DNA of 64,000 bases from Muricauda sp. SCSIO 64092 (GCF_023016285.1 NZ_CP095413.1:4788501-4852500), one strand, 5' to 3'. Positions 18,868-27,403 are shown, numbered from the stretch's first letter. Translations and numbers: made by a program. Notes: generated from the sequence alone by a model not told the origin.

Positions 18868-19347
18868 TTAATTCAACAAAGGCAATAGATCATGGAACCC
18901 CTGTTTGTATTCCAGGACTTTAAATAGGACTACGGTCTCACCAAGGTTTTCCAAGTCATTGATGTAATCCTTTCCGGAATTCTCGAAGTATTTGGTATCG
19001 CCCTTATTGACCCTGATCAAGCTTACCCGGCCATTCCCCGATCTACTTTTTAAAAGGGCATCGGTTTCTGAGATCCAAGAATAGTTTTTGTTGTTCTTTA
19101 CAAAGGGAATACGTTCCCCAACATCCAATTTTAGGTTCCATAGCCGTATGGTGTTGTCCTCAAACAATACGGCATTGCCAAGGGATTCACTAAACTCCAA
19201 TAGATGGAGCTCCCTTACGTATTTATCTTCCCATTGGGTAAAATCATGTGCTGGGTTAAGTTCCAAACACTCCATGCCTTCAAATTTTGAGGCGGCGAAA
19301 TTACTTACAATTATCCAAAGTATAGTATTAAAAATAGCCGTTAACAT
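18868..19347 (-). CDS. Hypothetical protein, possible cupin-like fold
   Basis: The 159-residue protein has a hydrophobic start (MLTAIFNTILWIIVSNFAAS) and then a soluble beta-rich stretch (FEDNTIRLWNLKLDVGERIPF, ETVVLFKVLEYKQG) reminiscent of a small cupin. A second in-frame Met at residue 25 (MECLELNPAH) could be the true start, making the hydrophobic part upstream sequence. I do not recognise the family. It stands alone, 86 bases below the start of the DUF294 gene. Confidence 0.55.
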   Translation of the reverse strand: MLTAIFNTILWIIVSNFAASKFEGMECLELNPAHDFTQWEDKYVRELHLLEFSESLGNAVLFEDNTIRLWNLKLDVGERIPFVKNNKNYSWISETDALLKSRSGNGRVSLIRVNKGDTKYFENSGKDYINDLENLGETVVLFKVLEYKQGFHDLLPLLN

Positions 19348-19421
19348 ATTGTTTGTATTACACTATTCGCAATGATGGCCCTTGTATTTATTATTCTTCC
19401 AAGGGATTCCCGCTCTTTTCA

Positions 19422-19568
19422 TACATTAGAAAAAAAAGTCCTAAAGAAATTTTGAAATCAATAAAAACAATGTGGGAAAAAGGCCATAATACCTGGAGAC
19501 TGGAAAACTGGACCAATCTGGCTCAGTCCTTCTCTTTTGATATTACATTGGATGAGGTTTTAAACTAA
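19422..19568 (+). pseudogene. Possible 3' gene remnant, otherwise empty 19348-19815
   Basis: The open frame ending at the TAA at 19566-19568 reads SPKEILKSIKTMWEKGHNTW and then RLENWTNLAQSFSFD, which has coding-like composition and looks like the C-terminus of a larger enzyme, perhaps a glycosyltransferase, with nothing plausible upstream. This is a weak call. The rest of the gap (19569-19815) shows no gene and should hold the promoter of the following gene. Confidence 0.25.
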
Positions 19569-19815
19569 TACGTATAGTTGTTCAGCATGCAACTGTTACT
19601 ATTTTTCAGTAGTGTTTTAGAAAGGAGACCAAACATTGAAAACGCCGGATAATAACTTAAGAAATACATATTGCTTCCATAACCGACTTAAGAATTTTGT
19701 TCCATCCAATATTAAGACCGGTTCACTTGCAACTTTGGACACTTCATTTGGATAATGCGCAGTGACTGCCTGGGCAAACCTAGTTTTGTGGGTATAATTA
19801 CAACGAAAATTTATA

Positions 19816-20379
19816 ATGAAAACAAAACGGATTTTTACTATTTTAAGCTTGTTGGGAGCGTTGTTTTTTACAGGAAACGGCAATGCCCAGAGGGTTATCG
19901 TACGAACGCCCTACAATACCGTTCTGCGAACTGGTCCCAGAGTGGTCTATACGCGTCCCGTTCCCAGTTTTACAGTGGTTAGGACTTTGCCTCCCAGGGC
20001 AGTTGTGGTTACCCACGGTGGACTTAGCTATCATTACTATGGGGGCTTGTACTACCGATATTATAATGGAGCTTATGTAATCGTAAATCCGCCCATAGGT
20101 ATCACCGTCACAACACTTCCGGAGGGTTATGCGGAAGTCGTGGTAGGGACTGATGTGTATTATTATCACCAAGGGAATTTTTATGTTAGGAACGGTGGGC
20201 ATTACAAAATTGTCCAACCACCGTTGAATGCCATAGTGTATGATCTCCCCAAGGAAGCCGAAAAAGTTAAGATTGATGGTGAAACCTATTACCAGTACAG
20301 CGAAACACTTTACAAAAAAATCAAGACCGTAGGGGGTAAGGGTTATAAAGTGGTTGGTAAAATAGAAAATGAAGCATAA
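19816..20379 (+). CDS. DUF6515-like secreted protein
   Basis: This 187-residue protein has a signal peptide (MKTKRIFTILSLLGALFFTGNGNAQ). The mature part is Tyr-, Val- and Pro-rich, with HYYGGLYYRYYNGAYVIVNP and tandem short modules of the type GV/PPxGxxVxxLPEG, matching the DUF6515 family as I remember it. Function is unknown; it should be periplasmic or on the outer membrane. It is followed within about 20 bases by another secreted protein and then by a LytS/LytTR pair, and all share one direction. Confidence 0.72.
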   Translation: MKTKRIFTILSLLGALFFTGNGNAQRVIVRTPYNTVLRTGPRVVYTRPVPSFTVVRTLPPRAVVVTHGGLSYHYYGGLYYRYYNGAYVIVNPPIGITVTTLPEGYAEVVVGTDVYYYHQGNFYVRNGGHYKIVQPPLNAIVYDLPKEAEKVKIDGETYYQYSETLYKKIKTVGGKGYKVVGKIENEA

Positions 20380-20401
20380 TAAAACAGATATGACTTATCA
20401 A

Positions 20402-21010
20402 ATGAAAACACTAAAAAACATAACGGTAATTATCTTAATGGTATTCAGCACAGTTATAACAGCGCAACAAAATGAAGTGCAGGACGAGTTCGAGCAGTAT
20501 TATACAAAATTGAACTTGACCGAGGAACAAAAAATGTCTTACCGTGAAATCACCAAGCAATATGAGGAACAGTATAGGTTTATTAAGGAAAGTGGGTTAT
20601 CAAAAACGGAAAAAGTAAAGGAAATCCAAAAACTTAAGTTACAAAAGGATTCCGAGATGGAAGGACTGTTGACCAATGAGCAATTTAAGGAATACAAGTC
20701 CTTAAATACTGAGCTACGCAAAACGTCAAAGGGAAATTATTCCGAGGAATTTTCGAAGTACCTGGATCGTTTGGATCTTTCCCAGGACCAGGAACCAAAG
20801 TTCATTGAGATATCAATCCGCTATCGAGAACAGTTCGAGACCCTCAGGAACAGTTCAAAATCCAGATTGGGAAAATACCGCGCATTTACGGAGATACAAA
20901 AAAACAAAAACGGTGAAATGAAGTCACTGCTGTCTCCGAACCAATATGAAGTATATTTAAATGTACAAAAGGAGGTACAGAAAAAAATGATGGAGAATAG
21001 GAACAAATAA
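20402..21010 (+). CDS. Secreted protein with two LTxxQ-like repeats
   Basis: From the ATG at 20402 the product is 202 residues with a signal peptide (MKTLKNITVIILMVFSTVITAQ). The mature helical part holds two copies of a unit of about 70 residues, each with a motif at the front and back: LNLTEEQ and LLTNEQ, then LDLSQDQ and LLSPNQ. This pattern recalls the LTXXQ proteins (Spy/CpxP), periplasmic chaperones or stress sensors. The upstream in-frame ATGs (20369, 20390) add residues before the signal peptide and overlap the prior gene, so I did not use them. Confidence 0.7.
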   Translation: MKTLKNITVIILMVFSTVITAQQNEVQDEFEQYYTKLNLTEEQKMSYREITKQYEEQYRFIKESGLSKTEKVKEIQKLKLQKDSEMEGLLTNEQFKEYKSLNTELRKTSKGNYSEEFSKYLDRLDLSQDQEPKFIEISIRYREQFETLRNSSKSRLGKYRAFTEIQKNKNGEMKSLLSPNQYEVYLNVQKEVQKKMMENRNK

Positions 21011-21123
21011 GTCAAAAACAATGGATGTGTCCTAGCGAGGAGATTATTATGTGGGATTGGAAAAGGAAAATGTAAGGTATACCTGTACCATGACCAAAAC
21101 CCCCTGATCAAAGGTTTGATATT

Positions 21124-22131
21124 ATGAAGAATACAAGACTTATACTGGTAGTTTCCATTATTTTTTCACTTTTGGTGAATGTCCCTAGGATAGTATTTCT
21201 TTTTGATGATGGGTATTCCGTGGCGAGCAGCTTATTGGAGGTATCGCTAAAAGACACCATCTTCAGGTTTCTATCGATCTTTGGTTTTTGTTTTGTGCTA
21301 TTGAAGCTTAATATTGATTGGAACCGGAAATGGTTTAGGAAGAAGGAATTCTTGAAATCAAGTATGGCAAGCATTGTAATCCTTATCTTTTGGACCAGTA
21401 TTTTCAACTATTTTGATGTCATTATCAATTCGAATGCATCATCTACCCTGACATCAAACCTGAATATCTTTGTGTATTTTTTGGTGATGTTAGTGCTTTT
21501 GGTGGTAAGTAGGATGATCGTACTCCGTAATCAATCCAAAAAAGATGCAGTTGAAAAAGAAAGGCTCAAGCAACAAAGCCTAGAGAGTGAACTGGCAGCC
21601 CTAAGGAACCAGATCAATCCCCATTTTTTGTTCAATTCATTAAACTCCCTGAGTTTCCTGGTACGGAAAGATAAAAAGGCAGCAGTCGAGTTCATAGGCA
21701 AACTTTCTTTTCTCTACCGCTATATCCTACAGAGCAAAGATCAGGAACTTATCACAATTAAAAAGGAACTCAAGTTTTTGGAAAGTTATATCTTTTTGAT
21801 TTCCCAACGCTATCATGAAAACTTCAGTGCCAAGATAGCGATTGATCCATTGCTCCATCAAAACAAGATTCCCACCTTGGCACTTCAGCTTTTGGTGGAA
21901 AATGCGGTCAAGCATAATGAAATATCCACGGACAACCCTCTGGGCGTGAATATTTTTAATGAAGGAACCTGGATAGTTGTAAAGAACAAGCTGCAACCAA
22001 GGACGGGAAACATAGAGAGTACAAATACTGGATTGAGCAACCTGAACACAAGGTTTCGATTATATATGGACAAGGATATTGCCATCACAAAAGAAGACGG
22101 TTGTTTTACCGTAAAAATACCGACGCAATGA
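21124..22131 (+). CDS. LytS/YehU-type sensor histidine kinase
   Basis: The 335-residue membrane kinase has four N-terminal helices (to about residue 140), a short coiled coil, then the His_kinase domain with LRNQINPHFLFNSLNSLSFL, phospho-acceptor His167, and an ATPase domain with the N box LALQLLVENAVKHN and a short G region (TNTGLSNLNTRF). It has no extracellular sensor domain beyond the membrane part. The stop overlaps the LytTR regulator by 4 bases, defining the pair. Confidence 0.92.
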   Translation: MKNTRLILVVSIIFSLLVNVPRIVFLFDDGYSVASSLLEVSLKDTIFRFLSIFGFCFVLLKLNIDWNRKWFRKKEFLKSSMASIVILIFWTSIFNYFDVIINSNASSTLTSNLNIFVYFLVMLVLLVVSRMIVLRNQSKKDAVEKERLKQQSLESELAALRNQINPHFLFNSLNSLSFLVRKDKKAAVEFIGKLSFLYRYILQSKDQELITIKKELKFLESYIFLISQRYHENFSAKIAIDPLLHQNKIPTLALQLLVENAVKHNEISTDNPLGVNIFNEGTWIVVKNKLQPRTGNIESTNTGLSNLNTRFRLYMDKDIAITKEDGCFTVKIPTQ

Positions 22132-22883
22132 AAGTTTTGATTATTGAAGACGAAAAGGCAGCTGTGGAAAATCTAAGATACCTGTTGTCTGAAATTGAAG
22201 ATTCAATCCAAATTGAAGGGATTGTTGATTCGGTTAAGGATGCGATACGATTCTTTGAAAAAGGACCTTCAATAGAATTGGTTTTTATGGACATCCATTT
22301 GGCAGATGGCATCTCCTTTGAAATATTCAAAAAAGTGAAAGTTGATGTTCCCATTATTTTTACTACGGCCTATGATGAATATGCCATACAAGCCTTTAAG
22401 GTAAAAAGCATTGATTATCTGCTAAAACCCATAGACGGGGACGAACTCAGGGAAGCCGTCCATAAGTTCAAGCAAACCCAGGAAATTTATCGTCCAAGAG
22501 GGGAATTCCAGGAACTGCTAAAGTTCCTAAAAACGGAAAAAAAATCATATAAAACGGCCTATTTGGTGCAGCAACGTGATACATTGATTCCTTTGTCCGT
22601 CAAGGAAATAGCCTATTTTGTGGTTGACACGGGACTGGTAAAGGCCGTCACTTTTCTTAACAAGGGGTATTTGTTGGATAGGAAGCTCGAGGATATTGAA
22701 TCCGAGATAGATCCAGACCGGTTTTTTCGGGTCAACAGGCAGTATATTGTTCAGCGCAGTGCAATCCAGAACCTCCAATTGTATTTCAACGGAAAACTAA
22801 TCTTGAACATTGATCCAAGACCAGAGGAAAAGATAGTGGTAAGTAAAGCTAAGGCTCCCAAATTAAAATTGTGGATGAACTAA
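22128..22883 (+). CDS. LytTR-family response regulator
   Basis: This 251-residue regulator has a receiver domain with D55 in VFMDIHLADG and a C-terminal LytTR DNA-binding domain (about 145-250; RFFRVNRQYIVQRSAIQNL is diagnostic). The ATG at 22128 overlaps the kinase stop; an upstream ATG at 22101 would lie inside the kinase gene. Likely targets include its own neighbours, the secreted proteins and the protease, but no binding site was identified by eye. Confidence 0.94.
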   Translation: MKVLIIEDEKAAVENLRYLLSEIEDSIQIEGIVDSVKDAIRFFEKGPSIELVFMDIHLADGISFEIFKKVKVDVPIIFTTAYDEYAIQAFKVKSIDYLLKPIDGDELREAVHKFKQTQEIYRPRGEFQELLKFLKTEKKSYKTAYLVQQRDTLIPLSVKEIAYFVVDTGLVKAVTFLNKGYLLDRKLEDIESEIDPDRFFRVNRQYIVQRSAIQNLQLYFNGKLILNIDPRPEEKIVVSKAKAPKLKLWMN

Positions 22884-22895
22884 TTCGACTAGGTC

Positions 22896-23921
22896 ATGAA
22901 ACAAGTTGTTGCGTTTTTGATTTTACTGGGTATGGCTTTTTCGGCCAACGCACAAGACATCGCCTCACTTTATAGAAATGTAAATCCGTCCGTGGTGACC
23001 ATAAATACTGAAACACGGGTGGTTACCCAAGATTACCGGATGGCAACGGATGATGGCATAGGTTCTGGGGTTTTAATTTCCAATGACGGCAACATTCTTA
23101 CTGCAGCCCATGTTGTAAATGATGCTGAAAAAATAAAGGTCAAGTTTCTCAATGGGGAAGAAATCCCGGCCAAGGCCGTAAGGTCTGCTTCTGTAGCCGA
23201 TTTAGCCCTCATCAAGCTTGCATGGATGCCAAAGGAATATTCGGTTGCGAGGCTAGGAGATTCCGATGAAGTTTCCATCGGGGAACAAATAATTATTGTT
23301 GGAGCGCCCTATGGGTTGGAACATTCGTTGTCGGTAGGCCATATCAGTGGGAGGGAAGAACAGAAGACCAGAACCTCCGGTTTTACCATTAGCGAGTTTT
23401 TCCAGACGGATGCATCCATAAACCAGGGGAATTCTGGGGGACCAATGTTCAATATGGATGGAGAGGTCATAGGAATTTCCAGTTATATCATCACGGAAAC
23501 AGGAGGTTTTCAAGGCATTGGATTTGCAGCCACTTCCAATGTGGCCAAGATGATGGTCGTGGACGGTAAAAGAAGGTGGACCGGGATAAATGGCTATTTG
23601 CTCGATAAGAAACAGGCCTGGTTGTTGAACGTTCCTATTGAAGGAGGGCTTTTAGTAGAATCCATAGTGCGTTTCTCACCGGCCGACTTTGCAGGCCTTA
23701 AAGGTGGATTTGAACGGATTTCCATTGATGGAAAAGATTTGGTCATTGGTGGGGATGTCATAGTTGCCGTAAACAATTTCACCTTGACCAGAAAATCTTT
23801 TGAAGAACTTATTGAACTCTGGGAAACTTCACCTGAAGGCCGGCATGAGCGAAAATCCTTCGAACTAAAAGTACTTCGGGGCGGCCAAATTGAAACCGTT
23901 TCCCTTGATTTCAAGGAATAA
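22896..23921 (+). CDS. Periplasmic trypsin-like serine protease with PDZ-like domain (DegP/HtrA type)
   Basis: The 341-residue product has a signal peptide (MKQVVAFLILLGMAFSANAQ) and an S1C protease domain with the triad His72 (TAAHVV), Asp102 (ADLALI) and Ser180 (GNSGGP), then a C-terminal PDZ-like region (about 240-335). HtrA-type proteases handle misfolded envelope proteins. It starts 12 bases after the LytTR gene and probably belongs to that operon, which together with the LTxxQ-like protein suggests an envelope stress module. Confidence 0.9.
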   Translation: MKQVVAFLILLGMAFSANAQDIASLYRNVNPSVVTINTETRVVTQDYRMATDDGIGSGVLISNDGNILTAAHVVNDAEKIKVKFLNGEEIPAKAVRSASVADLALIKLAWMPKEYSVARLGDSDEVSIGEQIIIVGAPYGLEHSLSVGHISGREEQKTRTSGFTISEFFQTDASINQGNSGGPMFNMDGEVIGISSYIITETGGFQGIGFAATSNVAKMMVVDGKRRWTGINGYLLDKKQAWLLNVPIEGGLLVESIVRFSPADFAGLKGGFERISIDGKDLVIGGDVIVAVNNFTLTRKSFEELIELWETSPEGRHERKSFELKVLRGGQIETVSLDFKE

Positions 23922-23933
23922 AAGCATGGTTTG

Positions 23934-24003
23934 ACGTGAGTTTCTATGTTAAGAAAATTACGTCATTTTGAGTGTTTTTGCGCTGGCAAAAATGTATCGA
24001 AAA
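23934..24003. repeat. Left part of a hairpin repeat interrupted by IS110
   Basis: ACGTGAGTTTCT (23934-23945) has its exact reverse complement at 25339-25350, on the other side of the IS110 element. Between lie a GTCATTTTGAGTG-type stretch and an internal hairpin (TTTTTGC/GCAAAAA) ending TGTATCGA, the pattern of dispersed flavobacterial hairpin repeats. Removing the element would restore one long stem-loop. Confidence 0.55.
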
Positions 24004-24035
24004 ACCTGCCTGTATTCTAAGGTTTATCCAAATTT

Positions 24036-25022
24036 TCAAGCTGCATATTTTGCTAAATTTACATATGGCTTGTCCCGCTTGACCACGGCAAAAGTTCGGC
24101 TTACTATTTTATTACGTATCACATTGATTGTTGACATTTTGGATTTACCGGCTTTCAACCTCCGCTGGTAATACATTTTTATCTCTGGATCATGCTGTAA
24201 TGCGGTAGCTGCTGCTTGTGATAGCAAGGTTTTTATTGTTCGGTTTCCCAAGGTACTTATCCTGGTTTTGCCTTTTATACTCGTTCCTGATTGATGCTCA
24301 AAAGGCGCAATTCCGGCATAACAAGCAAATTGTCTCCAGGTTTTAAACGCTTTAAAGTTATCGGTTGCGGTGATTAGTGTTACCGCCAGGATTAAACCGA
24401 CTCCCTTGATAGAGGTGATATGCTTAAAGGTTCGAGTGATTTCTTGATTTTGTTGGATCTGAGTTCTTATAAGTTTTTCGATCTGAAGGATTTCCTTGGT
24501 CAAAAATTGTATGATCTGTTGCGCAGAAACAAGTATGGGATCATCCGGGGATACCTGCAGCACTTTTTTTTGCTCGGTGATTTGGTTGAGGTGGGCTGTT
24601 CTTTGCCGTACAAGTTTAGCACGGTAAGTTAATAAGTTCTTCAGCTTTAATAATGATGTGGCCGGAAGTTGATAGGGGGTCAACTCCTTTTCGAACAAAA
24701 AGGCATAACGCGCAATAGCTTGTGCATCGACCTTGTCATTCTTTCCACGTTTAATACCCAGAGACCGCTTGAGTTCCAACCCAGAGATCACAAAATAGGT
24801 AAACTGATTTTGTTGCATAAATTCACAAAGTTTTAAGCTATAGATACCCGTGTGCTCAAAACAAAATACAGGTTCAGTTTCTTTCAATTGTCTTTTCGCC
24901 CAGGCTAATAATTTAGAGAACCCAGTGAGGGTATTATCAAATACTTTGTGCGCTTTGCCATGATAGAGGTATACATCGAGGGTACTTTTTGAAACGTCAA
25001 TACCGATAAATTCTTTTTTCAT
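24036..25022 (-). CDS. IS110-family transposase (DEDD recombinase)
   Basis: The 328-residue protein shows the RuvC-like DEDD residues D9 (IGIDVSK), E56 (CFEHTGIY) and D96/D99 (KNDKVDAQ), and a C-terminal Transposase_20 domain with SIKGVGLILAVTLI, AGIAPFEHQSGTS and LGNRTIKTLL, where the catalytic serine lies. It is full length and intact, so the element may be active. Members of this family are guided by a structured bridge RNA transcribed from the non-coding end. Confidence 0.95.
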   Translation of the reverse strand: MKKEFIGIDVSKSTLDVYLYHGKAHKVFDNTLTGFSKLLAWAKRQLKETEPVFCFEHTGIYSLKLCEFMQQNQFTYFVISGLELKRSLGIKRGKNDKVDAQAIARYAFLFEKELTPYQLPATSLLKLKNLLTYRAKLVRQRTAHLNQITEQKKVLQVSPDDPILVSAQQIIQFLTKEILQIEKLIRTQIQQNQEITRTFKHITSIKGVGLILAVTLITATDNFKAFKTWRQFACYAGIAPFEHQSGTSIKGKTRISTLGNRTIKTLLSQAAATALQHDPEIKMYYQRRLKAGKSKMSTINVIRNKIVSRTFAVVKRDKPYVNLAKYAA

Positions 25023-25335
25023 TGTACATTTGAATTAGGTTAATGATTGCCAGGGGACTAAGACTCTTAATAGACCTTGATATCTAAAATTCCAACTGGT
25101 TCCGGGCAGTCTAAAAGTTAAGGATGGGACTAATACAGGCAATGGATCTTATCTAGCCGGCAAGAAAGTTCACCCATCCTTTTCTTTTTTAAGATACTTC
25201 GATTTAATAATACAAACCTAAGAGCCGGCAAGGTAGGCAAGTAATTTTCTCGCAAAATCCTATTCGATACAATTATTCTCATTTCATTACAAAAAACCAC
25301 TCAATTTGACGGATTTTGGTTGATAAAAAATGATG
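25023..25335 (-). ncRNA. Non-coding IS110 end, candidate bridge RNA region
   Basis: This 313-base segment upstream of the transposase has no credible gene. In IS110 elements such as IS621 the long non-coding end before the transposase encodes the bridge RNA whose two loops choose target and donor DNA. A 10-base direct repeat AGCCGGCAAG occurs at 25155-25164 and 25223-25232. RNA limits and loops were not computed. Confidence 0.4.
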
Positions 25336-25350
25336 TCGAGAAACTCACGT

Positions 25351-25662
25351 TGGTCAAAAGAACTCAATATTCAATTGCTATTGCGAGTTCTGAAAAAGGA
25401 TTCTAAAAAATACCTGTCCTTTTTCTGGTTCATTGCCTTTTTGATTACAAGTAAAGGGAGTCTTCAACAAAATTCCACTACCAAATGTGAAACCAAAAGG
25501 GAAAGAAAGGGAACCGGATTTTGTTCGGAATGGTAGAATGCACATCCCTGTTAAAAAGCTAATGTAGCCGTAATGAACTCTTTTCAAGTGGGTTGGGAGA
25601 TCATAGCAGATGGTTCAAAACTTTTTAGACTTCTGCTAGTGGAACTTTAGGGTGTTTTATGT
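25351..25662. other. Intergenic stretch with no supported gene
   Basis: Short open frames exist on both strands here but neither has a signal peptide, known motif or plausible start context. I see nothing functional. Confidence 0.5.
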
Positions 25663-25749
25663 TTGAATTTGGTTGCTTCATTTCACTTTTGGGCACGTCC
25701 CTTTTAATAGCTTTTAATTTTGGTCAAAATCACAAAACATACATGAACC
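25663..25749 (-). pseudogene. Decayed 3' end of a VOC (glyoxalase-like) gene, copy 1
   Basis: Read on the minus strand the frame gives CMFCDFDQN-stop-KLLKG and ends at a stop at 25678-25680. It aligns codon for codon with the second copy at 27182-27265, in which the same positions read CMFYDSDGNWMLLEG, the C-terminus of VOC-superfamily proteins. The Trp codon has become TAA. The 18 bases after the stop are identical in both copies. Confidence 0.6.
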
Positions 25750-25752
25750 ATC

Positions 25753-26025
25753 ATGAGTACTATCAAGAATAACTTAGAACATGCGAGTACTGAAATTTCA
25801 AGTACAATACACCTCCTTTTATTTCAAACGGACATCACGTCCAGGAAAAAAGTACGGTACTTAAAACCTTTGCTGAATAAGCACTCTGATATTTTGGGGT
25901 GGTCCATTGACCTTGAAGATAGTGACAAAGTACTTAGAATAGAAGCAAAAACAAACCTAACGGAAGCCGATATTATGGGTATCGTTAAAGATCGCGGATT
26001 CCATATCGAAGTTTTGGAAGACTAA
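25753..26025 (+). CDS. Small HMA-fold-like protein without metal-binding cysteines
   Basis: The 90-residue protein has a beta-alpha-beta pattern with the ending ADIMGIVKDRGFHIEVLED, resembling copper-chaperone-like (HMA) domains, but the CxxC motif is absent and there is no cysteine at all. It therefore cannot bind copper in the usual way. No signal peptide. It is followed 160 bases later by an outer membrane protein gene in the same direction; similar pairs may occur in other flavobacteria, but I cannot confirm it. Confidence 0.65.
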   Translation: MSTIKNNLEHASTEISSTIHLLLFQTDITSRKKVRYLKPLLNKHSDILGWSIDLEDSDKVLRIEAKTNLTEADIMGIVKDRGFHIEVLED

Positions 26026-26185
26026 AAGACCAAAAAACTAAAAACCGATTAGACAAAGAAACAACTTAGATAAAGTTGATGTCAATGATGTTGTAACAAA
26101 CTCTTTATCAGAATTCTAAATCCTTTTTGGACATTTTAAACTTCCCACAACCCTTACCGACAATTCAATATTCAATTTTTGATTT

Positions 26186-27091
26186 ATGAAATATTTACTT
26201 TTCACATTTTTAGTTTTTCAAGGCCAATTGTTTTCCCAACAGCTTAATAATCTATTTGAAGCAACATATACCTTCTCGCCCAATTCGGCTGATTTTGATT
26301 ATCAAAAATCAGGGATAACGTTAAACTACCCACAAAAACTGGGTAAAGGCTTTTTGATGAACTCCATACAGTTTGCCCATCATAATTTGGATTACAATGA
26401 AGATTATAGCTTTGAACTTTCTGATATAAAGGAATTTTATGAAATTGGCTATGCCATTCTTTACTCCCATCCTTTGAAAAAAAGATGGCGGCTTACCGCA
26501 CGTTTCAATCCACAGCTTATATCAAATCTTCAGGGCAGCTTGTCCAGGAACGATGTGCTCCTCAACGGCAACCTTATTGCCACTAAAAGATGGGGTACCT
26601 TGGAAAAGGGGAGCAGTTTTGGTTTTGGATTGATTTATGCTCCTATTTCCGGACGTCAGGGGCTTTTGCCTTATTTACGTTTCAACCAAATGCTCAACGA
26701 ACGATATTCATATGCAATAGGCTTTCCAAATACGTACTTTAGGTACAGCCCGAATTTGAAGAACAATTTTGAATTGGGATTAAAAATTTATGGACTCAAT
26801 GCCAACTTATCCGGTAACAACTCTCCTGAATTCAATGGGATACAAACACAAAAGGTACAGTTTGTAAACTTCAATGCAAATTTTAGCTATAGTCGATTTT
26901 TTGCTGAAGCATGGAAAATAAATCTCAATGCAGGGTATTCGTTATTTAACCGATATGTTTTAGCCGATTCCAACCAGGATGAGGTTTATGACTTCGATAT
27001 TGGCAACAGACCATTTGTTTCCGTTGGGATTTCGTACGACCTACAGCGTGCAAAAAGAAAAAAAAGCGGAAAAGCAGACAATAAAAACTGA
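26186..27091 (+). CDS. DUF6268-like outer membrane beta-barrel protein
   Basis: The 301-residue protein has a signal peptide (MKYLLFTFLVFQGQLFSQQ) and a series of amphipathic strands (FYEIGYAILYSHPLKKRWRLTARFNPQ, FGFGLIYAPISGRQGLLPYLRF) as in DUF6268. It is predicted in the outer membrane; function unknown. The tail after the last strand is a basic, Lys-rich stretch (KRKKSGKADNKN). A bidirectional terminator lies 225 bases downstream, past the second VOC remnant. Confidence 0.75.
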   Translation: MKYLLFTFLVFQGQLFSQQLNNLFEATYTFSPNSADFDYQKSGITLNYPQKLGKGFLMNSIQFAHHNLDYNEDYSFELSDIKEFYEIGYAILYSHPLKKRWRLTARFNPQLISNLQGSLSRNDVLLNGNLIATKRWGTLEKGSSFGFGLIYAPISGRQGLLPYLRFNQMLNERYSYAIGFPNTYFRYSPNLKNNFELGLKIYGLNANLSGNNSPEFNGIQTQKVQFVNFNANFSYSRFFAEAWKINLNAGYSLFNRYVLADSNQDEVYDFDIGNRPFVSVGISYDLQRAKRKKSGKADNKN

Positions 27092-27181
27092 GCCATTTTG
27101 AATTTTTGTAGTGGATATTAAATGAGTATTGTCAAACTAATAATGACCTCAATTTTAGGCAGGTAAGCTTTACAATTATAC

Positions 27182-27265
27182 TTGAATTTGGTTGCTTCAC
27201 TTCATTTTTTTGCGTACCCCTTCCAGTAGCATCCAATTTCCGTCTGAATCATAAAACATACATGA
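27182..27265 (-). pseudogene. 3' end of a VOC (glyoxalase-like) gene, copy 2
   Basis: The minus-strand frame reads CMFYDSDGNWMLLEGVRKKM-K-stop, with the stop at 27197-27199. DxDGNWMLL is the typical end of VOC-superfamily proteins. Upstream of codon CM the sequence loses homology, so the gene is truncated. It forms a direct repeat of about 85 bases with 25663-25749. Confidence 0.6.
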
Positions 27266-27315
27266 GCGACCCGGCTCTGCGGCGGTCGTACTGCTGGTCC
27301 TTATTCGGGAAACAA

Positions 27316-27348
27316 AAAAAGCCTTTGGAAACTATGCAAAGGCTTTTT
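27316..27348. terminator. Bidirectional rho-independent terminator
   Basis: AAAAAGCCTTTG (27316-27327) and CAAAGGCTTTTT (27337-27348) pair perfectly over 12 bp around a 9-base loop, with A- and T-tracts on both sides. It can serve the convergent genes 26186-27091 (plus) and 27404-27628 (minus). Confidence 0.9.
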
Positions 27349-27403
27349 AGGGATAGATTGAAATGTATCCCTGATGTAGCGACTGAAGCGGTGAACTCCT
27401 TGG

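Larger units (their letters stand above)
24004..25335 (-). mobile_element. IS110-family insertion sequence (approximate ends)
   Basis: An IS110 transposase with about 310 bases of non-coding sequence upstream and about 30 downstream sits between TATCGA at 23998-24003 and TCGAGAAACTCACGT at 25336-25350. IS110 elements lack long terminal inverted repeats and do not make simple target duplications, so exact ends cannot be set by eye. Confidence 0.75.

Noticed and set aside
25330..25536. Plus-strand 68-codon open frame next to the IS110 element
   Set aside because: It starts in the hairpin repeat, has no motif, and a similar frame runs opposite it; composition does not look coding.
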